Shown here piece by piece: positions 35,105 through 45,045 of a DNA stretch of 64,000 bases. Position numbers and translations under genes: made by a program. The stretch comes from Prorocentrum cordatum (Eukaryota; Sar; Dinophyceae; Prorocentrales; Prorocentraceae), in NCBI GenBank assembly GCA_963575745.1, contig CAUYUJ010016059.1:384001-448000 (forward strand). The letters run 5' to 3'. The notes under the pieces are model-generated. The model did not search any database, was not told where the DNA came from, and saw only the letters and a list, made by a program, of their open reading frames with translations. Positions within the stretch are counted from its first letter, which is position 1. Each line of letters opens with the position of its first letter.

Positions 35105-35300
35105 AGGATGAGGAAGAAGAGGAGGAAGAGGAAGAGGAGAAATCTGAAGCGGAATTGGAGGAGGAAGAGGAGGAGGAGGAGGAGGAGGAGGAGGAGGAGG
35201 AGGAGGAGGAGGAGGAGGAGGAGGAGGAGGAGTAGAGGAGGAGGAGGAGAAGGAGGAGGAGGAGGAGAAGGAGGAGGAGCAGGAGGAGGAGTGGGAGGAG
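35105..35300 (+). repeat. (GGA)n purine microsatellite
   Basis: GAGGAGGAA and GGAGGAGGA runs, pure from 35157 to 35236. Open frames here are repeat translations. Confidence 0.97.
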
Positions 35301-35484
35301 GAAGCGGCACGGATGCCGAACGAGGGAAGCAAGGGCGCCTCGCGACGCCCAAGCATCCACATGACCACTCTTGACAGGATCTCAGTGGAGGGCCAGCTGA
35401 AACATCGACGGCCCCTGCGAGCGAGGGGGAGGCGGAGGGGAGCGCAATGACGGGGAGAGAAGGTGACGGGAGTAGGAGGACGAG

Positions 35485-35640
35485 GGGATGACGATAATGT
35501 TGTCGGTGCGGATGCTAGTGCAGATGACGATGGCGATGATGGGGATGACTGCGATGCTGATGCTGATGGTGATTGTGGCGATGGCGAAGATGACGCTGCT
35601 GATGCTGATGCTGATGCGGCTGGTGAAGGCGATGATGCAT
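35485..35640 (+). repeat. Degenerate (GAT)n tract, GAT block 1
   Basis: GATGACGATGGCGATGATGG-type repeat, degenerate but clearly trinucleotide. It lies just past the 3' end of LINE C (minus strand). GAT blocks 2 and 3 are at 39995-40190 and 42215-42741. Confidence 0.85.
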
Positions 35641-35683
35641 GTATGTATGTATGTATGTATGTATGTATGTATGTATGTATGTT
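35637..35683 (+). repeat. (ATGT)n microsatellite
   Basis: About eleven pure ATGT units directly after GAT block 1. Confidence 0.98.
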
Positions 35684-35770
35684 CCTCGAGAAGTCTCGGC
35701 TCGGACAAGAGCTCGGTAAATGAAGATGATTGAAAACGCAAGAAAAATAAAGAAAGCACAAGAGCGCCAC

Positions 35771-36112
35771 TTAACGACAGTATTCCTGTGGTGTAAGCAA
35801 AGCTCTGGAAACTGGGCAATCCAATTCCAAGTTTCGATGAGATGGTGACAGCGAGAGAGAAAAGGATTCCCACCTCCAAGGACGGAGCTTCCGCGCGTGG
35901 CCTTGACGCCCGCGGCCGAGAGCCCGTTCCCGTGCTCGCAGGAACCTGGCGTCCCGAAAATGGAGGACCTGGGGGGGGGGACGGGCGGGGTTTCTCACGC
36001 TCAGTTGTTCAAGATGGCCCGCCCAACGATACTGCCTATACGCAAGATGCTCGTCCCAGAATGCCGAGGTGTTTTCGTGCAGAATTTTTACCTTTCGGAA
36101 CGCGCGGACCAT
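35771..36112 (-). pseudogene. LINE C polyprotein C-terminal segment
   Basis: A 113-codon frame beginning near the deletion joint. Residues 22-35 (L-A-Y-R-Q-Y-R-W-A-G-H-L-E-Q-L) match the post-RT 'R-W-A-G-H-(L/V)-x-R' motif widely found in LINE polyproteins, followed by P-P-Q-V-L-H-F-R-D-A-R-F. It ends at 35771 before GAT block 1. Confidence 0.65.
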
Positions 36113-36214
36113 GAACTCTCCCCAGGGCTCGTGGCTGTTTTTTTTCCTGGAGCCCGAAAGCTCGACGATGGATGGTGTCCTGGAGGCGCCTCAACTTCGC
36201 GAGCTGGTCTTATC

Positions 36215-36835
36215 TCAGGTTCCACCCCTTGGCATCCCAGGACAAGCTGCTGCGGATGACGCTGTCGCAAAGGAGGTACCGCCCCGACCCGCGTAGTCAA
36301 ACGCTTCACGTATATCGCCCGCGAAAGTGAACAGGGGTTTCCCGGGCCCCCTCTCGCTGCACGTTTGAAACATTTGCCTGAGTATGAAAATAATTCCTTC
36401 AGCCGGGAAGTCTTGCCGAAAGGCGACTTGGTACATTGCATGCTTTCGTTGTTCAGGATTGGGGAGATGGAGGAGGGCGCGGCAATGTCACTTGTAAGCG
36501 GCAGGCAGCAACGCGATGGGACGCGAGTCCGAGATGCTCCTCATCCTGGGGAATCCATTTTTCGCAAAGAAATTAATCGCGCGGGAACCCCAGACATCAT
36601 CGCCCTGTTCGCCGCCGCCGCCCCGTCCTGTCCAGAAGCCCGGCTTCCCATCTTCATTCTGAATAATGCGTCTTGAGCCCGCCCGCGGCATGGGCGTCTG
36701 AAAGCCCCCAGAACAGACGCGCCCCAGTGATGCTGCAACCGCGGCGGGCCCTTCGTCTTCTTCCGTTTCAAAGTGGGGTTCATGTCCGAGGAGGTCGACG
36801 GGGTCGGCTTGTCGAATAGATCCGGCTACAGTCAA
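36215..36835 (-). pseudogene. LINE C RT fingers and motif A
   Basis: The 36835-36488 frame ends with S-D-S-R-P-I-A-L-L-P-A-A-Y-K, the RT finger motif (R-P-I-x-L-L...Y-K). The 36436-36215 frame carries F-I-L-R-Q-M-F-Q and then F-A-G-D-I-R-E-A-F-D-Y, a clear motif A with its catalytic Asp. About 50 bp with a frame change separates them. A motif B-like stretch follows in a further frame (36441-36088). No motif C (x-D-D) was found before the C-terminal segment, so the palm is deleted. Confidence 0.7.
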
Positions 36836-38211
36836 TTGGGGCCCTGGATTTCTGTCGAGCCGTCGTCGCCGCCAGAGCCACGTCGTCGCAGGCCCAGTTC
36901 AGTTCGGGGCTTCTGGGTCGGGCCTCGGGGATTCCAGGGCAACGTTTCGTCCTGGGGGCCTCGCTCAGTTTAGCCGTGGACCGCGCCCTCGAGAACTGCC
37001 TTTTGAAACGGTAAATTGCCTTCGCTAGATGCCTGCGCATGCGGCCCCCTGCCTCCGCGCGCAGCCGACGCTGCGAATCGCGAGCGCGAGCCAGGAGCGG
37101 GTCGTTCGACGGCGCCGCGCCTGCGCTGCGCCCAGGACAACCTCGCCCACGCCGAGATGCAACGTTGGCGATCACGTTCGTGAGCAAGGGTCAGTTGGGC
37201 GTTTCCGCCGGCGCCCATGCGCGGCAGAGGCGCGGGAATAGTTTCTCCGTGAGGTCCCCGGCGAGAAACTCGGGGCAGCTGGTTTTCAAACCTTCCTGCA
37301 GGCGTTGAATCTGCTCGCGGGTGGGTAGACGGAGTTGCTGAGCCCCCCCCCCCCCCCGGCAATCGATGAAGGTCAGATTGGAACCGATCGACCTGCGCCA
37401 GTCTTGTCTGCCCGGATACCTCAGAGGCTTCTCGGCCCCCCTGCTCAGCGAGATAATCGTCGTCGTCGCCCCCCACGTTTTCGGCATGGCGCGATCGATC
37501 CCAGACGAGATTCACTTGATAATATGTGCGAGCTCGCTGAAATACATGTCGAACTAGATGAGCTAAGAGAGCGTTTTTGTCCCAGACGAGTCGCGCCTGC
37601 TGCCGAACAAATGGCATACTTCGCATCGACGAAAGCGATGATCGCGTTGCCCAGCGGGGTCGGCAACTTATCCGGCCTGATCTTCTCCGAATTCCTGGAA
37701 GGGTCGCGCAAACGGCGCGATCTCGGCCGCGCCGTTTGCACGGCGCACTGCCCCGAGAAAAGGCCTCCCGAAGCGGATCGCCCGCGACGCGTCCGCGCGC
37801 TGCAGGTGAAGATTGGACCTTGACAACTGGGGCGTCTCAACCCTGAGGAAAGACAGCACACAATCCCATTCAGCTTTTGGCTCGATTCGTTTTGGTAGCC
37901 GACGACCCTGGGCAAACCTGCCACCTGTCCAGATGTGCCAGGCCCAAGGGTCCAGATCGGGTTCAGACGCATGTCCAGGAAAAAGCGGAAGCTCCAGTTC
38001 GTCGCAAATCTTGCACGGGTGCTCTGGGTCCTGCATCTGCCAGCCTAGAGACGAGCATGCCGAACGAAATCACCTGGCAGGTAAGGCTGTCGTGGAATCC
38101 TGCAGCGCGACGCAGAAGGCCCGTGGTCCGACTCGGTTGCAGTCGACGCCAGTAGGGAAATTTCAAACTCTATGTACCTCTCAAGCAGGTCCCGGGATAT
38201 CCCCGCGTAGT

Positions 38212-39312
38212 CTATATGTTGCGGTGTTGACCCCGGTGGGAGAGGAGTCCACGGTGTTGGGGAGGGAGGGGTCGCGGGCCCGAACGAAGTCCAGGCTGCG
38301 GGGGGGGGGGGGGGGCGACGAGGTCTCGACAGGGGGCGGTGTGAAGACCAACGCAGGGAGCGGACTGCCTGCTGCCGACGGCGGCTTGGGCATCCACCCT
38401 AATCGCAAAATAGTCGCGCGTGTTTCCTTCGAAAAGCTCGTGAATGTAGTCAACGCTCGCATTGTAGTCTGAAACACTACGATATGGAGGTACATGGGCA
38501 CAGGCGAGGAGGGTACTCTGGAAGCCCCACCGAAGCCCCGCGGACATCGCTTCTCCACGAGGGTTGCGTCGACATCTCCTGCGAACAATCGATGTGCCAT
38601 GATAGCTGTCTTCATGCGCCCCATCGCGGGGGCTCGAAACGAAATGGACGCGGCCGCCGTCCGCGGCACCAGCGCGGAAGTGCTCAGAGCACGCAGCCTC
38701 CTGAAGGACAATAACATTCCAACGCCCCTCTTTCTCCAGCTCTGCGCCCAAAAGATTCGGATGTTTTTTCGACGCTACGCAGATTCCAAAATATGATTCG
38801 AGATGTCGAGCATCGTCCCTGGGATACTGTTGATCCCACGCATCAGCGCATGCCGAAGTTGATTGTTTGCAAGTACTCAGCGAAGCGGATGTTAAACTGC
38901 GAAGACAGGGCCCGGGGAGGCACCTCGAAGAGCCCCGCGGTGCGATTCGCCTCGGACAAACGGCTGAGCACGCAGTCCTCCGCTCGGTAGCGGACGGTCC
39001 CAGCGTCCCAGTCGCGCGGCAAGGTCTGCTGCAGGTCCTCGCGCGTTGGGATTTCCGGCCAGGCGGTCGATCTCTTCCAGGTGCTTGATCGCGACGTTGC
39101 GGGCGGCCGAGGTCATCTTGCTCACATGGCGCTCGTCCTCCGTACTGTCGATCTGGCGAATGGCCGACCATTGTGAGAACACTTGTGGCCTGAAGGCTTT
39201 CAGTGCCAACCGAAACGAAAGGTCCAGGCATATACAGATCTTCCACTGAGTCGGGCCCCATCCCATTCGGGACGTTGTGGCTCAAGGCCGCGATGTCTCT
39301 CAACTTCTGCAA
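38212..39312 (-). pseudogene. LINE C EEP endonuclease domain
   Basis: A 366-codon open frame. Residues 198-206 read W-N-V-I-V-L-Q-E-A, the conserved metal-binding Glu motif of EEP nucleases (Glu205). Residues 262-312 contain LLACAHVPPYRSVSDYNASV, the usual 'HLP...D.YN' strand, followed by R-V-D-A-Q-A-A-V-G where relatives have (G)-D-A-N-A-x-x-G. The Asn of the D-x-N motif is therefore Gln here, which would weaken catalysis. A C-terminal piece with I-W-T-G-G is found downstream in another frame (38036-37668). The first 190 codons are partly out-of-frame ORF1 sequence. Confidence 0.65.
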
Positions 39313-39873
39313 GATGGTGGCCTTCCCTGTGCCGGTCTGGAAGCCACCAGCGACGATGACCTGGCGCCTCGTCTTGGCACGTGGTCTGCTCCACGACTGT
39401 AGCGGTTACTTGGGTGCGAGCCTGATCCGTTCGAGTCCCTCCGGCGTCGCTTGCCATCGAAAAAGTCGAGCCTGCTCCTCTCCTCTCAAACTGCGCGGTT
39501 CGCGAAGGCAGGTCCTGTAGTGCCTGACCCGTTTTGTCGATCCTGGCCGACATAGTGTCCAGACGGGTGCCCGTCAACCATACCTTCAAGTCCACGCTAG
39601 TCTGTTTGACCGAAACGTTGTGCACGTCACTCTTGACACCGCAAAGTCTGGTATCAGGGCCATTTCGAACGCCTCGAACATGGCGTTGGCTTCGGGACCC
39701 AGGTTCATTTGCTGGGGCGGCCCATGCTGACGCGACGGTCTGGATGATGCTTTCCCAGCAGCCCCTGGGACGGCGACATCGACGTCGGTCTGTGCTTCTA
39801 TCAAGTCCTCACCGCCTGTCACGCGGGGGACCTTGGGACGCGGAGCGCCGTCGGACCCCAGCGCGCCTGACAT
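39200..39873 (-). pseudogene. LINE C ORF1-like N-terminal region
   Basis: Starts at 39873 and runs 96 codons to a stop near 39586. A second frame (from 39625) continues a heptad-like segment, LTGTRLDTMSARIDKTGQAL, suited to a coiled coil. The following VAGGFQTGTGKATILQKLRD segment (about 39350-39285) in a third frame resembles the start of the RNA-recognition-like fold preceding the endonuclease in related polyproteins. This region would bind element RNA. Two frame changes make it non-functional. Confidence 0.55.
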
Positions 39874-39994
39874 CGTCCTCGGGCACTGGGAGCGAGGTGA
39901 CTGGGGCTGGCAGTGGAACTTGAAAAAGAAAAGCCACATCGGGCATGCATCGGGTGGAGGACAGGTTTCGCAACAGCTCTTGAGCTAAACTGGA

Positions 39995-40190
39995 TAATGA
40001 AGATGATGCTGGTGCTGATGATGCTGATATGCCTGCGAATGTTGATGATGGTGGCCGTGGTGATGTTGATGGTGGTAGAGATGATTGTGATGACGGTGGT
40101 GATGATGACGAGGATGATGCTGCTGGTGATGATGATGACGCTGACGATAACGATGAGGAGGATGCTGCTGATGATGATGATGATGACTGT
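39995..40190 (+). repeat. (GAT)n tract, GAT block 2
   Basis: About 195 bp of imperfect GAT/GTT/GCT trinucleotides, lying between the 3' end of LINE D and the 5' end of LINE C (both minus). Asp-, Met- or Ile-rich frames are repeat translations. Confidence 0.95.
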
Positions 40191-40979
40191 GAAGGGCGAC
40201 ATAAAGCTTGGGGAAGACGCTAAACACATCTCACCATTGCTCTCATCATCTAAGGACCTCATCAAGGTCTTGGGAGCCCTTCGTGGAGGCCTCGCCGAGA
40301 GACCTGACATGCTCAAGGCCGCCCTCCACGAGGACGACCTCCTCGCAGGACGCTGGGCCTGTAGCCTGGCGCCTCCCTGCGGGAGCGGGGGGGCGGGCGG
40401 AGAAAGACCCGAACTGTCATCTGGTCCCTGTTGGCCTCGCGGGGGCCTCGGGAACCGCTCAAGACAAGGTTCTTGGTGGTAGCCCGGCCGTGGGGTTGCT
40501 TGCCAGCTCTGATACGCTTCACTGGGGCTTCGCCTGCTGCAAAAGAAATCTTTACAGTAGGCACCATACCGCACAAAGTGCCATAGGGCCACACCTGCTC
40601 TCTGCGGGGATTCGATCTGACAGCGTAGAAGGTAGACGTGGCCACATCGACCGACTCCAATCACTGACCGCTGTCAGCCCTAACTCCATCGCCACCACCC
40701 GAAACCCAACACCGTCCCGAACCCGTGGCTGCGGATCAGGCTTTCCCGGCGGCAGCTCGGCAGAAGCGGGCACAGGCTGGGCTTCGCCGGGGTCCAATCC
40801 CACCGTACCAAGCCTGGCCTTACCAATCGTTTGCCCACGCGCTTCGACCTGCGCAGCCGAGCTGCGCAGCCCAACGGGCCGACGCCTTCGCAAGACACTT
40901 GAAACCGCTGTACAGTTTCACATGAGCCTCCGACGCAACATGCCTTGAGGCAGCTATCTGGGCGTACATATCGGCAGAA

Positions 40980-41483
40980 TGTTTGGCCGTTTTCCCTGCT
41001 ATCGAGCATTGCGCGTCGTTGTCCCGCAGCGATAACACCAAAGATTTGGAAACTGGACGTAAAAACTGGAACCTCCCGCAGACGCCCCAGAACCGACACC
41101 ACCCAAAAGAACATCCATCGTCCCCTGGCAATCGCAATGCACCTCTATCGGCGCGATCGCACACTGCGTGGACATGAACACAGCAGAATCCTCAACGTCC
41201 GTGGCCGTCTGCCTCGGACCGTGGGAGAGATGAACATGACCGTAGCAAACTGCCTCGACCTGCCCTCCGCCCTGGACAGCCCTGGTATGCCAGGCTCAAG
41301 GGCAGACCCCTGCAAAAAATCGGCCCCGAGAGGCGGCCTGCCGAAGCCCGATTCATCAAACACAAACAATCGGTTCAAGCTCCCGGGCAGGCAAGAAAGC
41401 AAGCGGGAACGGAAACATCGCACGACCAACTCTCTCGGCCAACTCCTCAACACCTTCCTTGGCCCGAGCAGCTTGGCTCGCAA
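40980..41483 (-). pseudogene. LINE D RNase H-like region
   Basis: One frame (41483-41145) carries F-V-F-D-E-S-G-F-G, resembling the first RNase H strand with its catalytic Asp. A second frame (41181-40999) carries I-E-V-H-C-D-C-Q-G-T-M-D, resembling the third catalytic strand (D-C-Q-G). A third (41164-40820) has A-G-K-T-A-K-H-S-A-D-M-Y-A, like the last motif (A-G-N-x-x-A-D-x-x-A). RNase H would remove the RNA template after first-strand synthesis. Similarity is by motif only. Confidence 0.55.
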
Positions 41484-41499
41484 GCTCTGTCGAAACTTC

Positions 41500-41640
41500 G
41501 TCCCGACGCAGCCCTGCAGGGGCTACGCACTGAAACTGCCTGTGTCAAAGTGTGCCCCTCTCCTCCTTGCAAAGCCTACAATCACAACGCTGGTCCAATA
41601 CATGCTTATATGCACTCTCGCCTGAGGCCAGTGCACATTT
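41500..41640 (-). pseudogene. LINE D zinc knuckle with in-frame TGA
   Basis: Reading the minus strand across 41640-41520 gives C-R-L-C, seven residues (K-E-E-R-G-T-L), a stop codon, then H-R-Q-F-Q-C. Counting the stop as one position, the spacing is Cys-2-Cys-8-His-4-Cys, exactly that of the knuckle in LINE B (residues 84-101 of the frame at 52425). The stop is TGA at 41547-41545. The knuckle would bind element RNA. Confidence 0.75.
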
Positions 41641-41689
41641 CTCATAGGGCGCTTCTCAGGGCCCTCTGGTGGTTGGGGCCCCACGGGGA

Positions 41690-41812
41690 GAAGGAGAGGA
41701 GGAGGAGGAGGAGGAGGAGGAAGAGGAGGAGGAGGAGGAGGGGGAGAAGGAGGGGCAGAGGAAGGGACAGGAGGCGGAGGAATGGAGGAGGGGCAAGAGG
41801 GCGTTCCAAAAA
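41690..41812 (+). repeat. (GGA)n tract within LINE D
   Basis: GGAGGAGGA run interrupting the region between post-RT sequence and zinc knuckle of LINE D. Confidence 0.95.
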
Positions 41813-42214
41813 AGAGGGTACCGTGACAGCAGCTCTCCTTGCTGGCCAAGCGCTTGGCGGTCCGACGCTCTGATCGCACTGGCTCTGATTTCCAACCGGA
41901 ACTCAAGAGGCGAGATCTGAGACAGGTTGCGCACCTGGCCTTGATCCGTCTCCACCGACCAAAAGTCACGAAGCGTACAATCGATGCGTTGCAGAGTGAA
42001 CAACGCTACACCAGCAGGTGTGGCCGCTCCCTGCCAAGCGTGCTTCCTAGCTCGAAGGGTGGCGGCATCGATCGACACATTCAAAATCGAAACCTTGGGA
42101 ATCCAAACCAGACAGCGGTGGCCCACAGAACAGCAACGTGGCCAACGTAGGCCACCAAGAAATCCACGAGTTGACACATCCTAAACGAGTGCAGCCGGAT
42201 TCCAACGGAGGTTC

Positions 42215-42741
42215 TGGTGATGATGATGGTGATGTTGATGATCATGACGTTGATGATGGTGATGATGATGTTGATGGTGATGATGCTGATGGTGCCGATA
42301 GTGAGGATGATGATGATGGTGCTGCTGATGCTGATGATGATGATGACGATGCCGATGAAGATGACGATCATGCTGCTACTTATACCATGGCGATGATGCT
42401 GAGACTGATGCTGCTGATGAAGTGATAATGATAATTATGGTGATGGTGCTGGTGATGGTTAGGCGGATGATGATGAGGTTGGGGATGCTGACGGAGATGG
42501 TGATGATGGTGCGGATGAGCATGAGGATAACGATGGGGAGTCATGATGGTAATGATGATGAAGATCATGAAGATGCTGATGTGGATGATGCTACTGCTGG
42601 TGGTGATGATGACGAGGATCATGATCATGATGATGATGATGGTGGTGGTGGTGATGGTAATGATGCGGGTGACGACGACGATTCTGATGATGGTGATGAT
42701 GATGCTGCTGCTGCTGATGATGATGCTGTTGATGGTGATGC
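42215..42741 (+). repeat. (GAT)n tract, GAT block 3
   Basis: About 525 bp of GATGAT with GTT, GCT and ACG variants, abutting the truncated 5' side of LINE D. Asp-, Met- and His-rich frames are repeat translations. Confidence 0.95.
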
Positions 42742-42789
42742 TGAGCAAGAAGGTTATGAGGAGACGGAGGAGGAACATACCCCCTACTC

Positions 42790-42940
42790 CTTCTCTTCTT
42801 CTTCGTCTTCCTCCTCCTCCTCCTCCCTCCTCCTCTTCCTCCTCCCCCTCCTCCTCCTCCTCCCCCTCCCCCCCCTCCTCCTCCTTCTCCTCCTCTTCCT
42901 CCTCCTCCTCCTCTCCTCCTCCTCCTCTTCCTTGTCTCGC
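42790..42940 (+). repeat. (TCC)n microsatellite
   Basis: Pure TCC/CTC runs following GAT block 3. Confidence 0.97.
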
Positions 42941-43080
42941 CCTCCACTCCCAGGCTGGGCCTGCCTGCGCGCAGGCGTCCACCGCGCCCTGAAAGCGGTG
43001 GTGGGTTGCCCAGTCCACCCGGATGCGGCACGTGGCCGATATCCTGGCGTCGGCAGCGGGGGGGGGCGAGCCCGGGGGGG

Positions 43081-43260
43081 AAGTGAGAAGGGGCGGGTCT
43101 TTCCAGAAGGCTCAGAGGGCCTCGGGTCGTGTGAGAAGTTTTGTCTAACCCTTCCCCGAAGACGTAGACAACTTCTCAGAAGGAGCGAGGGTTCCTCTGA
43201 AGTCCCGCCGCCGTCTAAGAAGGCCTTTCTCCTTGCCACTTCCCCCTCGCTCCACGCCGA
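43081..43260 (+). repeat. CTTCTGAGAAG dispersed element, copy 2
   Basis: Same block order as 32441-32592: GGGCGGGTC, CCAGAAGGCTCAGAGG, GAGAAGTTTTGTCTAACC, CTTCCCCGAAGACGTAGA, CTTCTCAGAAGG, GCGAGGG, CCCGCCGCC, AAGGCC and CCCCCTCGCTC. Plus orientation. Confidence 0.8.
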
Positions 43261-43840
43261 CGGGTGGAGGGGTGGGGGAGAGGGGGGGGGGGGGGGCGAA
43301 AGCGAGGAAAAGAAGTGCTAAGCTCTGCCCTCCACCCTCGGGGATCGAGGAGGGCACACGTTTCGAACGACCCTGGGAATTTCGGATACTCTCTGATGCC
43401 CTCTGCCCTTTTTGGGCCTCCAGGGACCTCCAGGGACTCTTGGGGGCCAGGATCCAGGGCGGAACTAAAACTTACAGGGGACGTTCTAGATGGGTCCAAG
43501 ATTTCACACGGCCAGGCTGGGGTGCTCTCGAATGCTTCTGGAGGTTCCGGATTTTTCTGGAACCCTGGAGGGACAGGTGGGAGGAGAACGGAAGGAGGGA
43601 CTCCCTCTCCTCCTGTAACCTACTTCTCATCCCCTTCCTTTCCACTTCCCCCCCTCATCCTGCTGCCCCCATCCTCCTACTCCTGCTCCACCCCCTCCCC
43701 CCACATACGCGTCCTTCCTCCTCCATCTTCTCCTCAAGACAGGGGTCGGGATGACCGAGGGACGGAGGCGGAAAGGAAGAAACGAGGAGGAGGAGAAGGA
43801 GGAGACGGAGGAGGAACGGTGAAAAGGATCGTGAGGGGAA
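43261..43840. other. No gene seen
   Basis: Unique-looking sequence with a G run (43280-43293) and a CCTCC-rich stretch at 43620-43740. I recognise no domain. Confidence 0.5.
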
Positions 43841-43844
43841 TGAG

Positions 43845-43985
43845 TCCTGGACCCATGGACTCTTCCCTCTGGACCAGTTGTTCATCCTGAGTAGTTCTGG
43901 ACCCTCCCGAGGCCCTCAGACGGCCCCTAGAAGCCGAGAGCTGCGAAACAAATCCAGGACCCGTGTCATCGGGGCCTTTTGGATT
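43845..43985 (+). repeat. Dispersed GGACCC repeat, copy 1
   Basis: Aligns with 56780-56930. Shared landmarks are GAGTCCTGGACCC / GGGTCCTGGACCC, GACTCTTCCC / GGTCTTCCCC, TTCATCCTGAGT, TTCTGGACCCTCC / TTTCTGACACTCC, GAGGCC and CAGGACCCGT. Neither copy has a conserved reading frame. Confidence 0.65.
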
Positions 43986-44104
43986 CAGGGCGAGGAGAAG
44001 CACGACGACGAACACCTACGGATGCCAGCATGCCTTCGCTCCTCGGCCAGAAAGGCCCAAGATGCCTCCTCGCATCCCCCCTCCACATGCGCTGCATGCG
44101 CGGC

Positions 44105-44200
44105 GGCGCAGCCAGATGCGGCAGGTTCGTGTCGTGACGCCCTGCATGTTGGTCCCTGATGTCACGTGGATCGTTCAACCTTGAACGATCGTGGCTTGCC
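44105..44200 (+). repeat. GTTCAA-dyad repeat, copy 3, with perfect hairpin
   Basis: GCGGCAGGTTCGTGTCGTGA, then GATGTCACGTG, then a perfect inverted repeat at 44169-44190: two 10-bp arms (GATCGTTCAA and its complement) around a CC loop. It matches modules at 32115-32190 and 32355-32430. Confidence 0.8.
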
Positions 44201-44450
44201 GATCGCGAAAGATCGTTCGGGAATGGCCGATTCTGGGCCACCGGTGGGGCTCAGCCTTGAACGCCCGCGCCAGGGGCCGGCGCCTCGTCGACACCACACG
44301 CACCCGACGTGCTTGCCGCACCGCCTCGCATGCCGTGCCGCCCTCGGCGGGGCGATGGGCAGACCAGCCGGGCAGGGCCGGGCGGGGCCGGGCGGGGCAA
44401 GGCGAGCCTTCAGGGATGCAGGGCAGGACACGTCTTGCAGAAATAACGAG

Positions 44451-44588
44451 CCTCGCCGTCGCTGGGACGTCCATTCCCCGTGCTCGTTTCGGTTTCGTGC
44501 GTGTTTTCTGGGCCTGCTGGTCTGATGGTCGAAGATGCTCCTCGAAGGTCCTCGCCGAAAAAACTGCACACGTCCGAGCGATGCCAAG
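44451..44588 (+). repeat. Dispersed repeat, partner of 1930-2060
   Basis: Same ordered landmarks as 1930-2060: TCGCCGTCGCT, GGTTTCGTGCGTGTTTTC, GGTCGAAGATGCTCCTCGA, GGTCCTCGCCGAAAAAA, TGCACACGTCCGAGCGATGC. Here it is not next to a 90-bp array. Confidence 0.75.
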
Positions 44589-45004
44589 AGAAAGGCAGGG
44601 GATGGGGGAGTCGAGGTTGGACGTCCTTGGGCGTCCCATGAGGCCTCCTGGGGCGTCCTTGTGGTCGCGGCTGGGCCCCCCTCGAAAGTCCTTCCTTCCA
44701 GAGCGCAACCCAGGAGTCTTCGGGGGCGAATACTCAGAAGGTCCTCCGTCGGCGGCGGTGACTGTGGGAAGGGGGGTGGGGGAGGGACGGGGACGGACGA
44801 GGAACGGGCGGGGCAGGGGTGGACGCTCAGAGGGAAACAGTTGCAGGGGCTGGCTATGCCACGCAGTGACCCAACACCCTTTGCCGCATCCCTTTGCGGG
44901 AGAGGGATGGGCGGGGGGGGACGGGAAGCGGTCGCCGAAAACAAGCCCGAGCCAGCGAGGCGGGTAACCCCTCGAGATCGCCACTTCTTGCGCGGCAGTG
45001 GCTG

Positions 45005-45045
45005 CTCGCGCGCGCGCGCGCGCACGGCCCTCGCGCACGCGCGGG
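45005..45045 (+). repeat. (CG)n / alternating purine-pyrimidine tract
   Basis: CGCGCGCGCGCGCGCG with CGCACGCGCG, about 40 bp, of the kind able to adopt Z-form DNA. A similar stretch is at 14304-14332. Confidence 0.9.

Larger units (their letters stand above)
35771..39873 (-). mobile_element. LINE C: degenerate, internally deleted non-LTR retrotransposon
   Basis: Minus strand, high to low: ORF1-like start at 39873 (MSGALGSDGAPRPKVPRVTG, a start typical of dinoflagellate LINE polyproteins as I recall them), a helical ORF1 region, an RNA-binding-like segment, an EEP endonuclease (about 38760-37700), a linker (37.6-36.97 kb), RT fingers and motif A (about 36750-36250), then a C-terminal segment with Y-R-W-A-G-H-L (36112-35771). 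RT motif C is missing. Frames change many times. The element is flanked by GAT repeats at 35485-35640 and 39995-40190. Its protein architecture differs from both A and B: the order is similar, but the sequence motifs (V-L-Q-E-A; D-I-R-E-A-F-D) belong to a third LINE lineage. Confidence 0.7.
40290..42200 (-). mobile_element. LINE D: 5'-truncated non-LTR remnant (zinc knuckle, RNase H)
   Basis: Minus strand, high to low: a post-RT region (42177-41820), a TCC insertion (41690-41810), a zinc knuckle at about 41587-41527, an RNase H-like region (41460-40980) and a Cys-rich tail (about 40620-40480, reading R-Y-G-A-Y-C...C). No endonuclease or RT is present upstream; the element starts abruptly beside GAT block 3. 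Loss of the 5' part is the usual product of incomplete target-primed reverse transcription. Domain order after RT matches LINE B. Several stops and frame changes make it inert. Confidence 0.6.

Noticed and set aside
42422-43321. 299-codon Met/Asp/Ser-rich frame
   Set aside because: It runs through GAT and TCC microsatellites. Composition follows the repeats exactly.
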